DNA of 64,000 nucleotides from an uncultured bacterium (GTDB lineage: Bacteria; DRYD01): NCBI GenBank assembly GCA_937139605.1, contig CAKZQG010000002.1:24457-88456 (forward strand), read 5' to 3'. The notes under the pieces are model-generated. The model did not search any database, was not told where the DNA came from, and saw only the letters and a list, made by a program, of their open reading frames with translations. This document shows, piece by piece, positions 9,398-18,555 of this stretch. Every line of letters begins with the position of its first letter. Position 1 is the first letter of the stretch. The translations under genes were made by a program, and so were the position numbers.

Positions 9398-10081
9398 ATG
9401 TTAGAGTTTCAAGAAGTAAGTTATATATATCCTAATGGTCATAGAGCTTTAAGTAATATAAATTTATTAATAGAAAAAGGGGAGTTTGTTTTTTTAGTGG
9501 GACATACTGGTGCAGGTAAAACCACTTTTTTAAAACTAATATATCGAGAAATTTTACCTACTACTGGAAAAATATTTTTTGAAAATCAAGATATTTCTTT
9601 ATTAACTCCTAAACAAGTACCTTATTATAGAAGAAGATTAGGAATTGTATTTCAAGATTTTAAATTGCTTAATTATAAAACAGTTTTTTATAATGTTTCG
9701 TATCCTTTAGAAGTTACATTGGTACCTTTTAATGAAACTATAAGAAGAGTAATGAAAGTTTTAAAGATAGTGGGCTTATTAGAAAAGCGAAATTTTTATC
9801 CTGATGAATTATCTGGTGGTGAGCAACAGCAAGTTTCTATTGCAAGAGCTATTGTTAATAATCCTTCTATATTGATAGCTGATGAGCCTACTGGAAACTT
9901 AGATGAAAAATCTGCTTATAAAGTTATGGATATTATCCAAGAAATTAATAATATGGGGACTACTGTTATTGTATCTACTCATAACCTAGAAATAGTTAGA
10001 AAATTAAATAAAAGGGTTATTCATTTAGAAAATGGATATCTTAAAAATGATTCTAAAATAAAGGAATATTTTGTATTATGA
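9398..10081 (+). CDS. ftsE: ABC transporter ATP-binding protein, FtsE-like
   Basis: A 227-residue ABC ATPase with Walker A GHTGAGKTT (35-43), Q-loop FQDFKLL, signature LSGGEQQQVSIARAI, Walker B ILIADEPTGNLD and the H-switch VSTHN. The start LEFQEVSYIYPNGHRAL and overall length fit FtsE, which with FtsX controls periplasmic murein hydrolases at the septum. No ftsX follows. The next gene overlaps by four bases (ATGA) and encodes a GAF/HD-GYP protein. A LolD-type ATPase is possible, but FtsE is the closer match. Confidence 0.75.
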   Translation: MLEFQEVSYIYPNGHRALSNINLLIEKGEFVFLVGHTGAGKTTFLKLIYREILPTTGKIFFENQDISLLTPKQVPYYRRRLGIVFQDFKLLNYKTVFYNVSYPLEVTLVPFNETIRRVMKVLKIVGLLEKRNFYPDELSGGEQQQVSIARAIVNNPSILIADEPTGNLDEKSAYKVMDIIQEINNMGTTVIVSTHNLEIVRKLNKRVIHLENGYLKNDSKIKEYFVL

Positions 10082-12066
10082 TATACTATTATTTAAAAAA
10101 TAAAAAAAATACTTTAAAATTAAATAGTATTTCAAAGTATATAAAGAATAGTTTAAATATTAACTATATTGATTTAAATAATTTAAGTAGTTTTATAAAG
10201 AAATCGAAAGTACCTGATGATAGATTCTTTATTTTCCTTATTGATTCCTTAGATGATGATTTTTTTAACTATTTAAAAAAACTGAAAAATTCTGTTATTG
10301 GGATATTTTTTATTATTTCAAAAGAATCTTCCTTAGATGTTATTCAAAATTTATATACTAAAATTTATACTTCCCCTGAAATATCTAAAACTAATTTAAT
10401 TGTAGATATCATAAATTTTGATAATTTAAATAAAAATGAATTTTATTTTAAATTAAAAATAACATTAGTTAATTTAATTAATTTATTTTTTACTATTCAA
10501 TTAGATACACTTAAGAATCAGGAACTTTATGTAATAATAAGAAATTTTATAAAAAATTTAAGTAATTGTGATGTAATAAGTAGAGTATTTATTTATTCCG
10601 TTAATCCTTTTACTAAGGTTTCTAATTTGTATTTTAATGACGATTTGGAATTATCTAAACCAGAAAAACAAAGGATAATTAATGTTTTTAAAAATTATTA
10701 TATTTCATTAAAAAACGAAGGAAGTAATTTTTTAATTGATAAAAAAGAAAATAGAATTGTATTTTTATCAAAAGTATATAAAAAAAATATAGAATCTATA
10801 TTAATATTAATGTTAGAATTAAATAAAGGTAATAAGCTTTTACCTATTTTTGTTGAAGCTATTGAAACTAATAATAATATAAGAAATATTATTGATTTTA
10901 TAAACGAGAGATTATTGTTTGAGTATGATTTAGAACGTTATTCTAATGAAATAAAAACTATATATAATGTTAGCTTATCTTTCACTAGCTTACATACTGA
11001 AGACGAATTAATAAAATTGATAGTAAGGAAAGCCAAAAGTATATTTAAAGCTGATGTTAGTACTGTTATGCTTTTAGATAGTAATAATAATGAGTTATAT
11101 ATTTATTATTCAGAGGGTTTAAAACCAGAGGTAATAAAAAATACCAGACAGAAATTAGGTCAAGGGATTGCAGGGATTGTTGCTTTAACTGGACAATCTT
11201 TGATTATTAATGATATAAATACTTATTATACTGAAATGGATTATGAAAAAGAGTTTAGAAGCTCAATTGTTGTCCCTTTAAAAGTTAAAGATAATAAAGT
11301 TATTGGGGTTTTAAGTATATCTAAGTATAGTCAATATCCTTTTAGTGAATCAGATATGCTTACTTTATATAATTTAGCTACTATTGCAGCTGCTACTATA
11401 GAAAAAGCTAAATTATATTCAGAAGTTCAAAATTATGCTCAACAATTAGAAGAAACTTATTTAAGTACTATTGAATCCTTAGCTAAAGCTTTTGAAGCTA
11501 AGGATAGATATAATAAAGGTCATATGGAACGGGTTTTGGAATATGGTTTAGCTATTGCTTCTGAATTAGATCCTAATTTACTTAATGATGATGTACTTAA
11601 ACTTGCTTTGTTGTTTCATGATATTGGAAAAATAGAGGTGCCTGATTATATTTTAAATAAGCCTGCTAAACTAACTCCTGAGGAATATGAAATAATAAAG
11701 AGGCATCCAGCTGCAGGTGAAGAAATATTAAAACCTGTGAAATTCTTACAAGAAGTCGCTAAAGTTATTAGACAGCATCAGGAAAGATGGGATGGTAAAG
11801 GATATCCTGATGGATTAAAGGGAGAAGAAATACATTTATATGCAAGGATAGTATCTGTAGCGGACGCTTTCGATGCTATGACTAGTGATAGAAGTTATAG
11901 AAAAGCTATGAACGTTGAAGATGCTGTTCAAGAGATTTTAAGAAATAGTGGTACGCAGTTTGATCCTAAAGTAGTTGAAGCTTTTTATAAAGCTTATCAA
12001 AATGGATTAATTAAAGTAGAAAATTCTTCAAATGATACAGAAAATCAAACAACTAGTTTAGGATAA
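10078..12066 (+). CDS. GAF and HD-GYP domain protein, probable cyclic-di-GMP phosphodiesterase
   Basis: A 662-residue protein. Residues 1-290 are an unrecognised Asn/Lys-rich region resembling a degraded receiver-like or GAF fold. A GAF domain spans about 300-460 (GIAGIVALTGQSLIINDI). An HD-GYP domain spans about 465-640, with GHMERV, LFHDIGKI, RHPAAGEE and HQERWDGKGYPDGL all intact, so phosphodiesterase activity on cyclic-di-GMP is likely. No membrane segment is seen. The gene is translationally coupled to ftsE by an ATGA overlap, which links second-messenger signalling with division or envelope remodelling. Confidence 0.85.
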   Translation: MIYYYLKNKKNTLKLNSISKYIKNSLNINYIDLNNLSSFIKKSKVPDDRFFIFLIDSLDDDFFNYLKKLKNSVIGIFFIISKESSLDVIQNLYTKIYTSPEISKTNLIVDIINFDNLNKNEFYFKLKITLVNLINLFFTIQLDTLKNQELYVIIRNFIKNLSNCDVISRVFIYSVNPFTKVSNLYFNDDLELSKPEKQRIINVFKNYYISLKNEGSNFLIDKKENRIVFLSKVYKKNIESILILMLELNKGNKLLPIFVEAIETNNNIRNIIDFINERLLFEYDLERYSNEIKTIYNVSLSFTSLHTEDELIKLIVRKAKSIFKADVSTVMLLDSNNNELYIYYSEGLKPEVIKNTRQKLGQGIAGIVALTGQSLIINDINTYYTEMDYEKEFRSSIVVPLKVKDNKVIGVLSISKYSQYPFSESDMLTLYNLATIAAATIEKAKLYSEVQNYAQQLEETYLSTIESLAKAFEAKDRYNKGHMERVLEYGLAIASELDPNLLNDDVLKLALLFHDIGKIEVPDYILNKPAKLTPEEYEIIKRHPAAGEEILKPVKFLQEVAKVIRQHQERWDGKGYPDGLKGEEIHLYARIVSVADAFDAMTSDRSYRKAMNVEDAVQEILRNSGTQFDPKVVEAFYKAYQNGLIKVENSSNDTENQTTSLG

Positions 12067-12610
12067 AGGAGATAGTATAAAGTTTATAGTAAAATAAGGG
12101 ACTAAATTTTTTTTAGAAATGAGATAAATCTTGTTGATATTACGTTCTTGAAGCCTGCTGTAAGGTAAAACCCTAATAATAGCAAAGTACAAAAAAACGG
12201 ATAGTTAAAAGTAGCCATAACTATGACAGTAAAGCTATTCAAATTGTAATAGTAAGGTGTTAGGAGAATCTATGGAGGTAAAATTATATAAACAACAATC
12301 CTCTAAATAGGCTACTGATTTTAGTAAAACCAACCAAGAAGTATATATATTTATGTAAGATGAATTAAACTTTATAAAATATCGGTTTCTGTACATAATA
12401 TTTATACAATAAGGATGCTAACTTAACAAGTATTAGGAGTAAAACACTTTGGAATTAAACTAAAGTAGTGATTATCTAATGTTGAAGATATCAATTATAT
12501 AAGAGGGGAATAATATGCTTAATAATAAAAAAAATTTTGCTAGGAGTTTAAATATAAAAATAGAACTCTAATAATAATGTAATTAAGAATTTAATATATA
12601 GGAATTAGTT
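12067..12610. other. gene-free stretch with possible structured RNA
   Basis: No convincing protein gene. Bases 12201-12207 and 12218-12224 form a perfect 7-bp hairpin whose loop contains AGTAGCC (12210-12216). This is perfectly complementary to GGCTACT at 12310-12316, so an H-type pseudoknot is possible. Another small hairpin follows (CTATT/AATAG). An 18-codon ORF after an AGAGGGG site near 12514 is probably spurious. The stretch could be an independent small RNA, or a long leader of the downstream VWA gene. Confidence 0.35.
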
Positions 12611-13552
12611 ATGGAAATAACTTTTGCATTTCCACAAATTTTTTTATTAGGATTCCTTTTGATTCCTGCTGTTCTTATTTTTTTAATTGTGTATTATTAC
12701 AATAGAAAGAGGAGTATTTTATTATTTAGTGAGTATAAGACTTTAGATAAAATAACAGTAAGTAAAGTATCTTTTAGGAGGTTTTTGATTATATTTTTAG
12801 ATTTATTAGCTATGTTTATTTTATTTTTAGCATTAGGAAGGCCACAGGCTCCTGTAACTTTACCGGCAAGTGGTTATGCAGTTGGGATTATTATAGATAT
12901 TTCAGGTAGTATGATGGCTACTGATTTCTGGCCTAGTAGGATCTCTGTTGCTAAAGATGCTGCTAAAATTTTAATTAATAATTTAAAAGGTAATTTTGAA
13001 GCTTGTTTAGTTACTTTTAATAATAATGTTTTTGTTAATCAAGCTTTAACTAGTTCCAAAGAGGATTTATTATTAGCTTTATCTTTAGTTAATGCTAATT
13101 ATGGGGGAACTGCTATTGGAGATGCTATTACTACTACTTTAGCTATTCTAGAGAACTCTTCTATGCCTCATAAAGTTATAGTTTTATTAACTGATGGAGA
13201 GAATAATGCAGGTACTGATCCTATTATTGCTGCTAAAAAAGCAAAAGATAAAAAAATTCCAATATATGCTATTGGTTTAGGGACTTCTACGGGGGCTTAT
13301 ATTCCGGGGATCCCTTATCCTGTTAGGATAGATGAAGCTACTTTAAAAGAAATTGCTAAATTAACTGGTGGGGAGTATTATTATGGTAATAATGTAGAAA
13401 ATTTAAAAAAAGCTTATAAAATTGTATCAGAAAAAGTTGGGAAAATAAAAAAGAATCAAGATATTTCTTCTGTTTTTGCTGGAGTTGCTTTATTTATTTT
13501 ATTTATTAAATTAATTTTAAATTCATTATTTATTAGGTCATTAGAAGTTTAG
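12611..13552 (+). CDS. batA: BatA-like von Willebrand factor A membrane protein
   Basis: A 313-residue protein with two N-terminal membrane helices (about 8-28 and 56-77), a VWA domain (about 85-275) and a C-terminal helix (about 285-305). The metal-ion site is complete: DISGSM at about 96-101, the conserved threonine in GGTAIGDAI and the aspartate of LLTDGENN. The architecture matches BatA, which usually sits with a MoxR ATPase, a DUF58 protein and BatB. None of those is in the window, so the partner set lies elsewhere or has been lost. Confidence 0.75.
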   Translation: MEITFAFPQIFLLGFLLIPAVLIFLIVYYYNRKRSILLFSEYKTLDKITVSKVSFRRFLIIFLDLLAMFILFLALGRPQAPVTLPASGYAVGIIIDISGSMMATDFWPSRISVAKDAAKILINNLKGNFEACLVTFNNNVFVNQALTSSKEDLLLALSLVNANYGGTAIGDAITTTLAILENSSMPHKVIVLLTDGENNAGTDPIIAAKKAKDKKIPIYAIGLGTSTGAYIPGIPYPVRIDEATLKEIAKLTGGEYYYGNNVENLKKAYKIVSEKVGKIKKNQDISSVFAGVALFILFIKLILNSLFIRSLEV

Positions 13553-13603
13553 TTTTAATTTTTAGTTTTTTTATTTTTTATATATAAGGAGGTGTAAATA
13601 ATT

Positions 13604-14443
13604 TTGGAACCCTTAATAATAACAGTAGCTTTAACTGGTGCAGAAGTAAAACTTAGTGATACTCCTTATTTACCTATTACTCCTGAACAGATTGCTAAGG
13701 ATGCTATAGAGTGTTATCATGCGGGTGCAAGAATTGCTCATATTCATGTAAGAGATTCAAACGGCGATCCTTCTGCTGATATTAATTTATTTAAAAAAGT
13801 TAAAGAATTGATAAATAAGGAAGTACCTATGTTAGTGCAATTTACTACGGGAGGAGCTATTGGGATGTCTGAAGATGAAAGAGCTAATGTATTACAATTA
13901 CTACCTGATATGGCTACTTTGAATATGGGATCTATTAATTTCGGAAATGATGTTTTTATAAATTCGCCTTCTTTTATTGAAAAATTAGCTTTAAAGATGA
14001 AAGAATTAAATATAAAACCAGAGGTTGAAATATATGATTTTGGGATGTTAGAAACTTTAGTTTATTACGTAAAGAAGGGGTATATAGATGAGCCTGTTTG
14101 GGTTGATTTTGTATTGGGTATAAGAGGAGGAGCTCCTGCTGAAGCTAATATATTAATTAATATGGTTAATTATTTAAAAATGAAGAATATAAAATTTTAT
14201 TGGTCAGTTGCTTCTGTAGGAAAAAATCAATTACCTATGAATATTATGGCTATAATTCTTGGGGGTAATGTTAGAACTGGTTTAGAAGATAATATTTATT
14301 ATCATAAAGGAATCCTAGCTACTAATCTTATGCTTACTCAAAGGATAGTGAGAATAGCTAATGAAATAAATAGACCTATTGCTGATATTGATTTTGTTAT
14401 TAATACTTTAAATATAAAATCTCGCTTAAATTATAAAGCTTAA
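13604..14443 (+). CDS. kce: 3-keto-5-aminohexanoate cleavage enzyme family (BKACE) protein
   Basis: A 279-residue TIM-barrel enzyme of the BKACE/DUF849 family, which joins acetyl-CoA with beta-keto acids to give an aminoacyl- or acyl-CoA and acetoacetate. The metal ligands HIHVRD are at about residues 46-51 and the late signature GGNVRTGLEDN is near the C-terminus. The start is TTG, chosen because AAGGAGGTG lies 8 bases before it and MEPLIITVALTGAE is the normal beginning. No lysine-fermentation genes (kamA, kamDE, kdd) are beside it, so the substrate is uncertain. Confidence 0.82.
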   Translation: MEPLIITVALTGAEVKLSDTPYLPITPEQIAKDAIECYHAGARIAHIHVRDSNGDPSADINLFKKVKELINKEVPMLVQFTTGGAIGMSEDERANVLQLLPDMATLNMGSINFGNDVFINSPSFIEKLALKMKELNIKPEVEIYDFGMLETLVYYVKKGYIDEPVWVDFVLGIRGGAPAEANILINMVNYLKMKNIKFYWSVASVGKNQLPMNIMAIILGGNVRTGLEDNIYYHKGILATNLMLTQRIVRIANEINRPIADIDFVINTLNIKSRLNYKA

Positions 14444-14487
14444 TTTTATTAAGAAATTTATATTTTTTTTAAGAAGGGGGTTAAATT

Positions 14488-15036
14488 ATGAATAATGAAA
14501 CTAAAGAAATAAAACAAAAGATTATAGAAAGATTAAAGAAGTTATCTCAAGAAGAGCAGGATAAACGTGAAAAAATTCAGGAAACTAAATTAGAAGGTGG
14601 AGATAGTATTGATAATCAAGATTATCAATTTAATTTAGAATCTTTATTAAGGATTCAACAACAAAAAGCTGAATTAAAAGAAAGATTAGAACAATTAGAA
14701 CAGTTAGAACAAATTCAACAAACCCAAGTAACTACTAAATCTAAATCCAAAAAATCTGAAGAATATTTTTCTTTATTAGGTAAAAAATTTAAACTTGAAG
14801 TTAATCATAATAATAAAACTGAGATAATACAAATTGAGATAGTATCTTTGTATGAGGAAATAGAAATAAATAACGAAGATAATATATATAGAATTACAAC
14901 TGAATCTCCTTTAGCTAAAGCTATTAAAAAATATCTTAATGAAGTTAAAGATATTTCTAAACTTAAGAATATAGAATTTACTCTTAATATTAATGAAAAA
15001 TTTATTAAATATAAAATTTTAGAGAGCTTAAATTAA
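14488..15036 (+). CDS. divergent GreA/GreB-like transcription elongation factor
   Basis: A 182-residue protein with an N-terminal coiled coil rich in Glu, Gln and Lys (1-95), then a Ser/Lys linker and a C-terminal domain. The region GGDSIDNQDYQFNLES followed by KAELKERLEQLEQ resembles the GreA hairpin tip (GDLSENAEY) and its second helix; two acidic tip residues are retained. The C-terminal part has GKKFKLEV, QIEIVSLYEEIE and TTESPLAKAI, matching the FKBP-like GreA domain. Gre factors restart backtracked RNA polymerase. I infer the family from this pattern; a search is needed to confirm it. Confidence 0.6.
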   Translation: MNNETKEIKQKIIERLKKLSQEEQDKREKIQETKLEGGDSIDNQDYQFNLESLLRIQQQKAELKERLEQLEQLEQIQQTQVTTKSKSKKSEEYFSLLGKKFKLEVNHNNKTEIIQIEIVSLYEEIEINNEDNIYRITTESPLAKAIKKYLNEVKDISKLKNIEFTLNINEKFIKYKILESLN

Positions 15037-15070
15037 TTAAATTTAAATTATATAAGAAGGGGTTGAGAAT

Positions 15071-15280
15071 ATGAGAACTATTGAAAAATTAGAAGAAATA
15101 GCTCACGAGGTTATGGAGATGCTTAGTGGTTATAAGTTAGATGATGAAGAAGCATTCTATATCATAGGATATATTGAAAGAAGTTTGTATATTCAATTAT
15201 TGGAAAAAACTTTAGAAGAATATGGACTTATTGAAACTGAAGAAGATTTAGAAGAAGATAATGATGAAAACACTAAATAA
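15071..15280 (+). CDS. small acidic hypothetical protein
   Basis: A 69-residue protein, mostly helical, with an acidic tail (EEDLEEDNDE). An AGAAGGGGTTGAG ribosome site precedes the ATG, 34 bases after the GreA-like gene, so it is probably translated from the same mRNA. I do not recognise a family. Its size and charge would fit a small helper or adaptor of the upstream protein, but nothing in the sequence proves it. Confidence 0.65.
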   Translation: MRTIEKLEEIAHEVMEMLSGYKLDDEEAFYIIGYIERSLYIQLLEKTLEEYGLIETEEDLEEDNDENTK

Positions 15281-15346
15281 ATAAAAGAATTATATAATTA
15301 TTTTTTATAAATTCTTAATAAATTTTTAATATATGAGGTGTTTTTT

Positions 15347-16612
15347 ATGAATAATTCTTTATATAATTTTTTATATAGAAATTTTTCTAATTTTAAAATT
15401 CGAATTATTTTTTTTGTTATTTTTTTTACTTTGATTTTTTATTTTCTGCTTTCTTTTAAGTATTATATTATTAATGTCTTTGATGAAAAACAATTAGTTT
15501 ATCAAAAAATTATCTTTAGTAATAATACTTACAACATCCTTAAAAATATTTTTGAAAATTATAATACTAATAATTATAATAATTCTATTGATATTCATAA
15601 AAAAGTTATTGTTATTAATCTTTTCAAAAAATCTTATAAGGAGGTTGTTGTTGATAATAGATATAAATATGTAATTCCTGTTGATTTTAATTTAACTAAA
15701 TCTAAATTAATTTCCTATATTAATGATATTATTTATAAAGATTTTAATAATAGTTCTAATCATAAGAAGATAAAATATAAAATCCATAAGTTTGATTTTA
15801 TTAAAGATAAGTTTATTTATGTTTATTTATTAAATTCTACTGATTTTTATTTTGGTAATAAAAAAATTACAATATATTATTATAAAGATGAAAAAAATTT
15901 AAAAAATAAAATAATTTCTAATTTAAAGACTTATATATCTAAGAATTTATACAATTTAGTTAATCTTAAAAATATTGAACTTGAAAATATTAAGAGTGTA
16001 GATATATTAGATAAACAAAATGAATATGAATTAGTATTATTTAATAATGAAGATATGAATAAATATTATCAATTGAATATAAAGCTTGAGGTAAGTTATA
16101 AGAAAAGTTTAGGATATAATACTATTTATAGATATACTAATGATTTACCATTGGGTTTTGAAAAAGTTTTGATTCCTGGGAAAAATGGAGTTTGTATTGT
16201 TAAGGAAATTAGGAGTTATATTTCTTATGATGATTATGATATTCTTTCTTTTAATGAAATTATTATTAAGAAACCTGTTGATAGGGTTATTTTGATAGGT
16301 ACTAAAGAATTAAAATTAGATGAAAATCAGGTAGTTTCAGTTTTAGAGATGGAAGCAACTGGTTATACTGCTGGTGTTGGTAATGTCGGTTATTATACTG
16401 CTACAGGACATAGAGTAAAAAGAGGAATTGTTGCGGTAGATCCTAATGTTATAAAATTAGGTACTAAATTATATATAGAAGGTTATGGATATGCAGTTGC
16501 TTTAGATAAAGGATCTGCTATTAAAGGAAATATTATTGATCTGTATTTTGAATCTTATGAGGAAGCTATTAGTTGGGGTAGACGAAAAGTTAAAGTTTTT
16601 ATTCTTAAATAA
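15347..16612 (+). CDS. G5-like and 3D-domain murein protein (YabE type)
   Basis: About 421 residues. One membrane helix (about 20-42) is followed by a long Asn/Lys/Tyr-rich region, a G5-like segment (YRYTNDLPLGFEKVLIPGKNG onward) and a C-terminal 3D domain with its three aspartates in AVDPNVI, ALDKGSAIKGN and IIDLYF. 3D domains have the MltA-like fold and are thought to cut murein glycan. The ATG at 15347 follows GAGGTG; the ORF track's GTG at 15338 is part of that ribosome site. The layout is commoner in Gram-positives. Confidence 0.8.
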   Translation: MNNSLYNFLYRNFSNFKIRIIFFVIFFTLIFYFLLSFKYYIINVFDEKQLVYQKIIFSNNTYNILKNIFENYNTNNYNNSIDIHKKVIVINLFKKSYKEVVVDNRYKYVIPVDFNLTKSKLISYINDIIYKDFNNSSNHKKIKYKIHKFDFIKDKFIYVYLLNSTDFYFGNKKITIYYYKDEKNLKNKIISNLKTYISKNLYNLVNLKNIELENIKSVDILDKQNEYELVLFNNEDMNKYYQLNIKLEVSYKKSLGYNTIYRYTNDLPLGFEKVLIPGKNGVCIVKEIRSYISYDDYDILSFNEIIIKKPVDRVILIGTKELKLDENQVVSVLEMEATGYTAGVGNVGYYTATGHRVKRGIVAVDPNVIKLGTKLYIEGYGYAVALDKGSAIKGNIIDLYFESYEEAISWGRRKVKVFILK

Positions 16613-16639
16613 TAATTTACTAAGGAAGGAGTGTAAGTA

Positions 16640-17104
16640 ATGAGTGAGCAAAATAATAAAGAAAGAACTTTAATTATTCTTAAACCTGATGCTATTCAAA
16701 GAAAATTAGTTGGTAAAATTATAACTCGTTTAGAGGATAAAGGGTTTAAGATAGTTGGTTTAAAAATGATACATATGACTCAAGAGTTAGCTAAAAAACA
16801 TTATGAAGCTCATATAAATAAACCTTTTTTTGATTCTTTATTAAATTTCATTTCTTCTACTCCTGTTATTGTTATGGTATTAGAGGGGGTAGATGTAGTT
16901 AATCAGATTAGGAAATTAGTTGGTGCTACTGATTGTAAAAAAGCTGATGTGGGTACTATTAGATTCGATTTCGGTTTATCTATTCAAAATAATTTAATTC
17001 ATGCTAGTGAAACCGTTAACGATGCTAACAGAGAAATATCCATTTTCTTTAATCAAAATGAATTATTTGACTATAAATTATTATTAGATGAAATTATTTC
17101 TTAA
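16640..17104 (+). CDS. ndk: nucleoside diphosphate kinase
   Basis: A 154-residue enzyme that transfers the gamma-phosphate of ATP to other nucleoside diphosphates. It shows RTLIILKPDAIQRKLVGKI at the N-terminus, VMVLEG, and GTIRFDFGLSI. The phosphorylated histidine is in NLIHASETVNDANREISIFF; the usual HxSDS is here HASET, a common variant. An AAGGAAGGAG site precedes the ATG. Length is slightly above average because of a short C-terminal tail. Confidence 0.95.
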   Translation: MSEQNNKERTLIILKPDAIQRKLVGKIITRLEDKGFKIVGLKMIHMTQELAKKHYEAHINKPFFDSLLNFISSTPVIVMVLEGVDVVNQIRKLVGATDCKKADVGTIRFDFGLSIQNNLIHASETVNDANREISIFFNQNELFDYKLLLDEIIS

Positions 17105-17193
17105 TTAATTTTAAATTATTTTTTTATTTTATTATTTTAGAAATATTTTTTGGTAAATATATTTTATAGTTTTTTTATAAAGTTTTTTCTTTT

Positions 17194-18525
17194 ATGAAGG
17201 TATTGATAATAACTTATTTTTTCCCCCCATTAAATTCTGTTGCTTCTTTAAGGTTATATTCTTTTGCGAAATATTTAACTGAGTTTGGTTTAGATGTTAC
17301 TGTTTTTACTACTCCTAAAAAAAATATACTTAATGATAATGATTTTTTTATTAATAATGGGTATAAAGTAATTGAATTACCTATTCCTAAGCCTTTTAAG
17401 ATTATTTCAATTAATAAGTTAGTTAATAGATTTTCGAAGGTAACGGGTGTTTATTATAAGAATCGGTTTCCTGATGATAGTGATAGGTGGTTAAAACCTG
17501 CTGTTAATTATTTAAAAGATTTCACTTTTGATGTGGTTATAAGTAGTTATGGGCCTTATGTTTGTCATAATATTGCTTTAAATTTAAAGAAATATTGTAG
17601 GATAAAATTTTGGGTAGCTGATTTTAGGGATTTATTTACTGATAGCCCCATTTATACTGGCATACCTTTTTTTTATTTTATCGAAAAGAAAATGGAACAA
17701 GCTTTTTTAAATAATGCTGATCTTATTACTGTTGTTTCCCAGTCCATGAGAAATTTACTATCTTTAAAAACTAATAAAAATATTGAAGTTATATATAACG
17801 GTTTTTTTGAAGAAAATTATGATTTTGTTTTTAACTCAAATAACTTAATTAGTTTTAATTCTTTAAAAAATCCTGATTCTAATAATTTATTAAAAATTTT
17901 ATATAATAAAGATATACTAAAAATAGTTTATACAGGAACTATTTATAAATCTCAGAAAATTGATAATTTATTAGTTGCTATTAGTGATTTAAAAAAGCAA
18001 GGGGTTTTAAATTTTGATAATTTTAGGTTTATTTTAGCAGGGAGTTATGATATAATTTATGATATTAAGAAATATAATTTAGAAGATATTTATATTTACT
18101 TGGGTTTATTAGATTTTAAGGATAGTTTAAGATTACAGTATTTAGCAGATATTTTATTAATGCCTTTAGAAGAAGTTAATATAAAAAAAGCAGATAATAT
18201 TGAAAAGTATAAGGGGATTTTGACAGGAAAACTTTTTGAATACTTAGGGTTAAATTTATATAAATTAACTCCTATATGGGTTATCAATAAAACTATAGAT
18301 GATGAAAAATTAGAAATATTAATAAATTCTGGGGTTTCTACTATTTTCTTTGATGATATTAATAAAATAAAGAACTATTTAATTAAATTTTTGAAAGATA
18401 AAGAAGGTGCTTTAAAAGAGTATAGAGTAAATAATAAATTTATTAGTCAATTTAGTAGGAAAAAACAAGCTGAAAAGTTATATCGTGTAATTACTAATTT
18501 TTTTAATTTTAATATTGTTAAATGA
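17194..18525 (+). CDS. glycosyltransferase, GT4-like
   Basis: A 443-residue GT-B fold transferase. The N-terminal Rossmann start MKVLIITYFFPPLNSVASLR is typical of GT4 enzymes that begin with a pyrophosphate-proximal loop. The second half has KIVYTGTIYKSQKIDN and the acceptor/donor loop GLLDFKDSLRLQYLADILLMPL. A trailing segment (GKLFEYLGL) is close to the EX7E-type donor site. It lies directly upstream of the trehalose gene, so it may act in glycan or compatible-solute synthesis. The sugar cannot be predicted. Confidence 0.8.
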   Translation: MKVLIITYFFPPLNSVASLRLYSFAKYLTEFGLDVTVFTTPKKNILNDNDFFINNGYKVIELPIPKPFKIISINKLVNRFSKVTGVYYKNRFPDDSDRWLKPAVNYLKDFTFDVVISSYGPYVCHNIALNLKKYCRIKFWVADFRDLFTDSPIYTGIPFFYFIEKKMEQAFLNNADLITVVSQSMRNLLSLKTNKNIEVIYNGFFEENYDFVFNSNNLISFNSLKNPDSNNLLKILYNKDILKIVYTGTIYKSQKIDNLLVAISDLKKQGVLNFDNFRFILAGSYDIIYDIKKYNLEDIYIYLGLLDFKDSLRLQYLADILLMPLEEVNIKKADNIEKYKGILTGKLFEYLGLNLYKLTPIWVINKTIDDEKLEILINSGVSTIFFDDINKIKNYLIKFLKDKEGALKEYRVNNKFISQFSRKKQAEKLYRVITNFFNFNIVK

Positions 18526-18555
18526 ATTAGTTTTGTTTATATGGAGGTAATTGAT

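Noticed and set aside
12150-12250. Short resemblance to the 23S rRNA region around helices 68-71 (GCCTGC...AAGGT...GTAGCCATAACTATGAC)
   Set aside because: Only short blocks match and the following conserved rRNA segments are absent, so I do not call an rRNA fragment.
12067-12610. Group II intron relic (phrases like TAGGAGAATCTATGG)
   Set aside because: No domain V hairpin, no GTGYG start and no intron-encoded protein are present.
15338-15346. GTG start for the 3D-domain gene
   Set aside because: The GTG is part of the GAGGTG ribosome site for the ATG at 15347.
18541-18555. Upstream ATG as the start of the trehalose gene
   Set aside because: It overlaps the GGAGGT site that serves the ATG at 18556, after which the normal N-terminus begins.
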